Source: Chryseobacterium antibioticum
Lineage (GTDB): Bacteria; Bacteroidota; Bacteroidia; Flavobacteriales; Weeksellaceae
Direction: 5' to 3'
DNA length: 64,000 nucleotides
Assembly (NCBI RefSeq): GCF_012927325.1
Contig: NZ_JABBGI010000026.1
Coordinates: 1-64,000 of the forward strand
In this document: piece by piece, positions 62,477 through 64,000 of the stretch
Numbering within the stretch: position 1 is the first letter of the stretch
Layout of the letters: each line of letters starts with the position of its first letter
The notes under the pieces: generated by a model
Databases searched by the model: none
What the model was told of the DNA's origin: nothing
What the model saw: only the letters and a program-made list of their open reading frames with translations
Position numbers and translations under genes: made by a program

Positions 62477-63162
62477 TGAATTCACAAAACGGATTTTTAT
62501 TATCATTCATAAAATATGGCGAAAATGATGCAGTTCTGCATTGTTTTACAGAAGAGGATGGCTTTCAAACCTATTTCGTAAAGGGCATTTACGCTAAAAG
62601 AAATAAAAAGAAAGCCCTGCTTCAGCCTTTAAGCATGCTCAGCTTTACCATTAATCCCACGAGAGGCAACGGAATACCGTCAGTTTCAAGATTTGAGCTG
62701 GTGAAAAACCACGATATGTATATGGATATTAAAGCCAATACCGTCATATTTTTCATCTCAGACTTTCTGAATCAGGTTTTAAGACACGAAAATAAAAACT
62801 CCAGTTTATTTTTCAGTATCGATGAATTTGTCAATGAACTGAACGGCAAAAACTATCAGTGTCATCTGCTTTTTTTAATTACCATATTAAAAATTCAGGG
62901 AGTGGCGCCACTGATTAATGACGGACCCTATTTGGATCCGGAAACCGGAATGTTCTCTATTTCTCCTTCGCACCATCTGTTTACTGAAGAAATATCAGCC
63001 ATCTGGAAAACAGCGCTCTGCTCAGAAAATCTCTATACCACCAAGATTCATTCCTCTTTAAGAAAGGATTTCCTGGACAGCCTTCTGGTCTATTATCATT
63101 ACCATATTACAGATTTCAAAGTCCCAACTTCGCTGGAAGTTATTCAGCAGATTTTTGAATAA
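62476..63162 (+). CDS. recO: DNA repair protein RecO
   Basis: A 228-residue recombination mediator. The N-terminal OB fold reads GFLLSFIKYGENDAVLHCFTEEDG, YFVKGIYAKRNKKKALLQPLSMLSF, then the helical domain (FFISDFLNQVLRHENKNSSLFFSIDEFV, HLLFLITILKIQGVAPLIND). RecO loads RecA with RecF and RecR. There is no clear four-Cys zinc finger, as in many Bacteroidetes RecO. It overlaps the porZ stop by one base (TAATG), and is the last gene of the operon. Confidence 0.92.
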   Translation: MNSQNGFLLSFIKYGENDAVLHCFTEEDGFQTYFVKGIYAKRNKKKALLQPLSMLSFTINPTRGNGIPSVSRFELVKNHDMYMDIKANTVIFFISDFLNQVLRHENKNSSLFFSIDEFVNELNGKNYQCHLLFLITILKIQGVAPLINDGPYLDPETGMFSISPSHHLFTEEISAIWKTALCSENLYTTKIHSSLRKDFLDSLLVYYHYHITDFKVPTSLEVIQQIFE

Positions 63163-63208
63163 GAAAGTAAGGATGCTCGAGACAAAGTTTTCGAGGAGTA
63201 TCACTGGT

Positions 63209-63242
63209 ATCCTTGTCAAGGTTTAGAATCCTTGACAAGGAT
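63209..63242. repeat. 13-bp perfect inverted repeat in the recO/GH63 spacer
   Basis: Arms atccttgtcaagg and ccttgacaaggat with an 8-nt loop. A smaller stem (ctcga/tcgag) lies just before it. There is no T-run after it on either strand, so it is not a classical terminator; it may be a dispersed intergenic repeat. Confidence 0.6.
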
Positions 63243-63315
63243 TGTTAAAATTGAACGAAAATAGCATCAATCTAAGCACAGCAATCTACGCTAAAAATAG
63301 CTTTCACTTTCCCTC

Positions 63316-64000
63316 TTACACTCCCTTCACTTCTCCTGGCATTTCCGTTTCAGACTCCGCGATTTCTTTTTTTGAGAATCTTGGCTGTAATATTTTTGCA
63401 ATAAGACCAGTCCAACCAGTTTGATGGGAAGCTCCTACTCCCCTTCCACTGTCACCATGAAAGTATTCGTAAAACAAAATATAATCCTTAAAATCCGGAT
63501 CTGTCTGAAATCTTTCATACTGGCCATTCACCGGACGTCTTCCATTGCCATCCTTTAAAAAGATCTTGGACAGTCTTTTACTTAAAGAATCTGCAATTTG
63601 ATCCAGGTTAGAATAATTTCCGCTTCCGGTAGGATACTCTACCATAAAATCTGGGCTGTAATAGAAGAAAAATCGCTGAAGGCTTTCAATGATCAGAAAA
63701 TTAATCGGAAACCAGATGGGTCCCCGCCAATTGCTGTTTCCTCCGAAAAGACCGCTATCGCTTTCTGCAGGGGTATATTTTACACAGTAATCTGTCCCAT
63801 TCAGGTTTAATGTATAGGGATTCTGTTCGTATTCTTTGGACAATGCCCGGATTCCATAATCACTTAAAAATTCCTCAGCATTCAGCATTCTTTTCAGTAA
63901 TCTCTTTAAACGGTGTCCGCGGAGGAGTGACAGAAGGTGTTTGGAATCCTGTCCTTTCACTTCCCATCTTGATACAAGCGATGCCAGTTCAGGTTTATTT
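63316..64000 (-). CDS. GH63-type glucosidase, 3' part
   Basis: Partial gene continuing past the right edge in the same frame (KPELASLVSRWEVKG precedes a GTG at 63960 that is not the true start). The visible C-terminal part has GLFGGNSNWRGPIWFPINFLIIESLQ, GRRPVNGQYERFQ and GVGASHQTGWTGLIAKIL, the signatures of MGH1-type/GH63 glucosidases in their (alpha/alpha)6 catalytic barrel. The enzyme probably hydrolyses alpha-glucosyl linkages. No signal can be judged because the start is missing. It converges on recO. Confidence 0.88.
   Translation of the reverse strand, partial: NKPELASLVSRWEVKGQDSKHLLSLLRGHRLKRLLKRMLNAEEFLSDYGIRALSKEYEQNPYTLNLNGTDYCVKYTPAESDSGLFGGNSNWRGPIWFPINFLIIESLQRFFFYYSPDFMVEYPTGSGNYSNLDQIADSLSKRLSKIFLKDGNGRRPVNGQYERFQTDPDFKDYILFYEYFHGDSGRGVGASHQTGWTGLIAKILQPRFSKKEIAESETEMPGEVKGV

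Noticed and set aside
1..64000. CRISPR array, prophage or insertion sequence
   Set aside because: No regularly spaced repeats, no transposase or integrase and no phage structural genes were found in the window; the fibre-like gene belongs to the RHS cassette.

Overview
The window looks like chromosomal DNA of a Chryseobacterium-type flavobacterium (Bacteroidota, Weeksellaceae). The evidence is low G+C, type IX secretion (T9SS) core genes gldKLMN and porZ, T9SS sorting-domain cargo, DUF4270 and DUF6443 proteins, S9B dipeptidyl peptidase, and promoters with the Bacteroidetes -7 box TAnnTTTG. No phage, plasmid, IS or CRISPR was seen. The species assignment is inferred from protein character only.

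Left arm (about 0.2-10.2 kb, minus strand): an accessory polymorphic-toxin cassette. In transcription order it holds a T9SS-sorted beta-propeller protein, a frameshifted RHS-like protein, a coiled-coil fibre-like protein, a Sec-signal RHS/DUF6443 protein with a C-terminal toxin tip resembling polymorphic toxin type 24, and an Imm53-like immunity protein. Next is an RND efflux operon (10.4-16.2 kb, minus) with a small membrane protein upstream. An 820-bp low-gene stretch follows (16.7-17.55 kb) that holds a terminator-bounded 36-codon ORF and a truncated promoter-driven mini-ORF.

17.5-29.1 kb: two small plus-strand lipoproteins (MliC-like and META), SemiSWEET, an FAD oxidoreductase, the T9SS motor/ring operon gldK-gldL-gldM-gldN, and the operon GT5-like/DUF4270/glmS. 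panC is divergent from it. At 30.2-30.9 kb lie four tRNA genes (three identical Lys-TTT, one Leu-GAG) whose flanks record a tandem duplication and internal recombination.

31-42.8 kb: mixed housekeeping genes (aroK, S4 protein, FKBP-like lipoprotein, GltB-like FMN protein, mtaB) and small uncharacterised genes, a large T9SS type B secreted protein, an orphan PD-(D/E)XK-like protein, and an alpha-glucan phosphorylase homologue that lacks the PLP lysine.

42.9-52 kb: a peptide-utilisation block with dipeptidyl peptidase IV and three POT-family peptide symporters, interrupted by a YhcG/DUF1016 nuclease, plus a secreted thioredoxin. 52-64 kb: a cysteine-rich secreted protein, recG, a degenerate receiver paired with an AraC regulator, GNAT, dapA, a tightly coupled operon (split 5'-nucleotidase in reversed domain order, porZ, recO), and the 3' part of a GH63-type glucosidase running off the right edge.

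The most unusual items are the T9SS-adjacent RHS toxin cassette with its single-base frameshift, the tRNA operon recombination scar, the PLP-lysine-less GT35 protein, the 36-residue Cys/Gly peptide, the transglutaminase-like C/H/D protein, and an isolated 3' signature of an FMN riboswitch upstream of the efflux operon.
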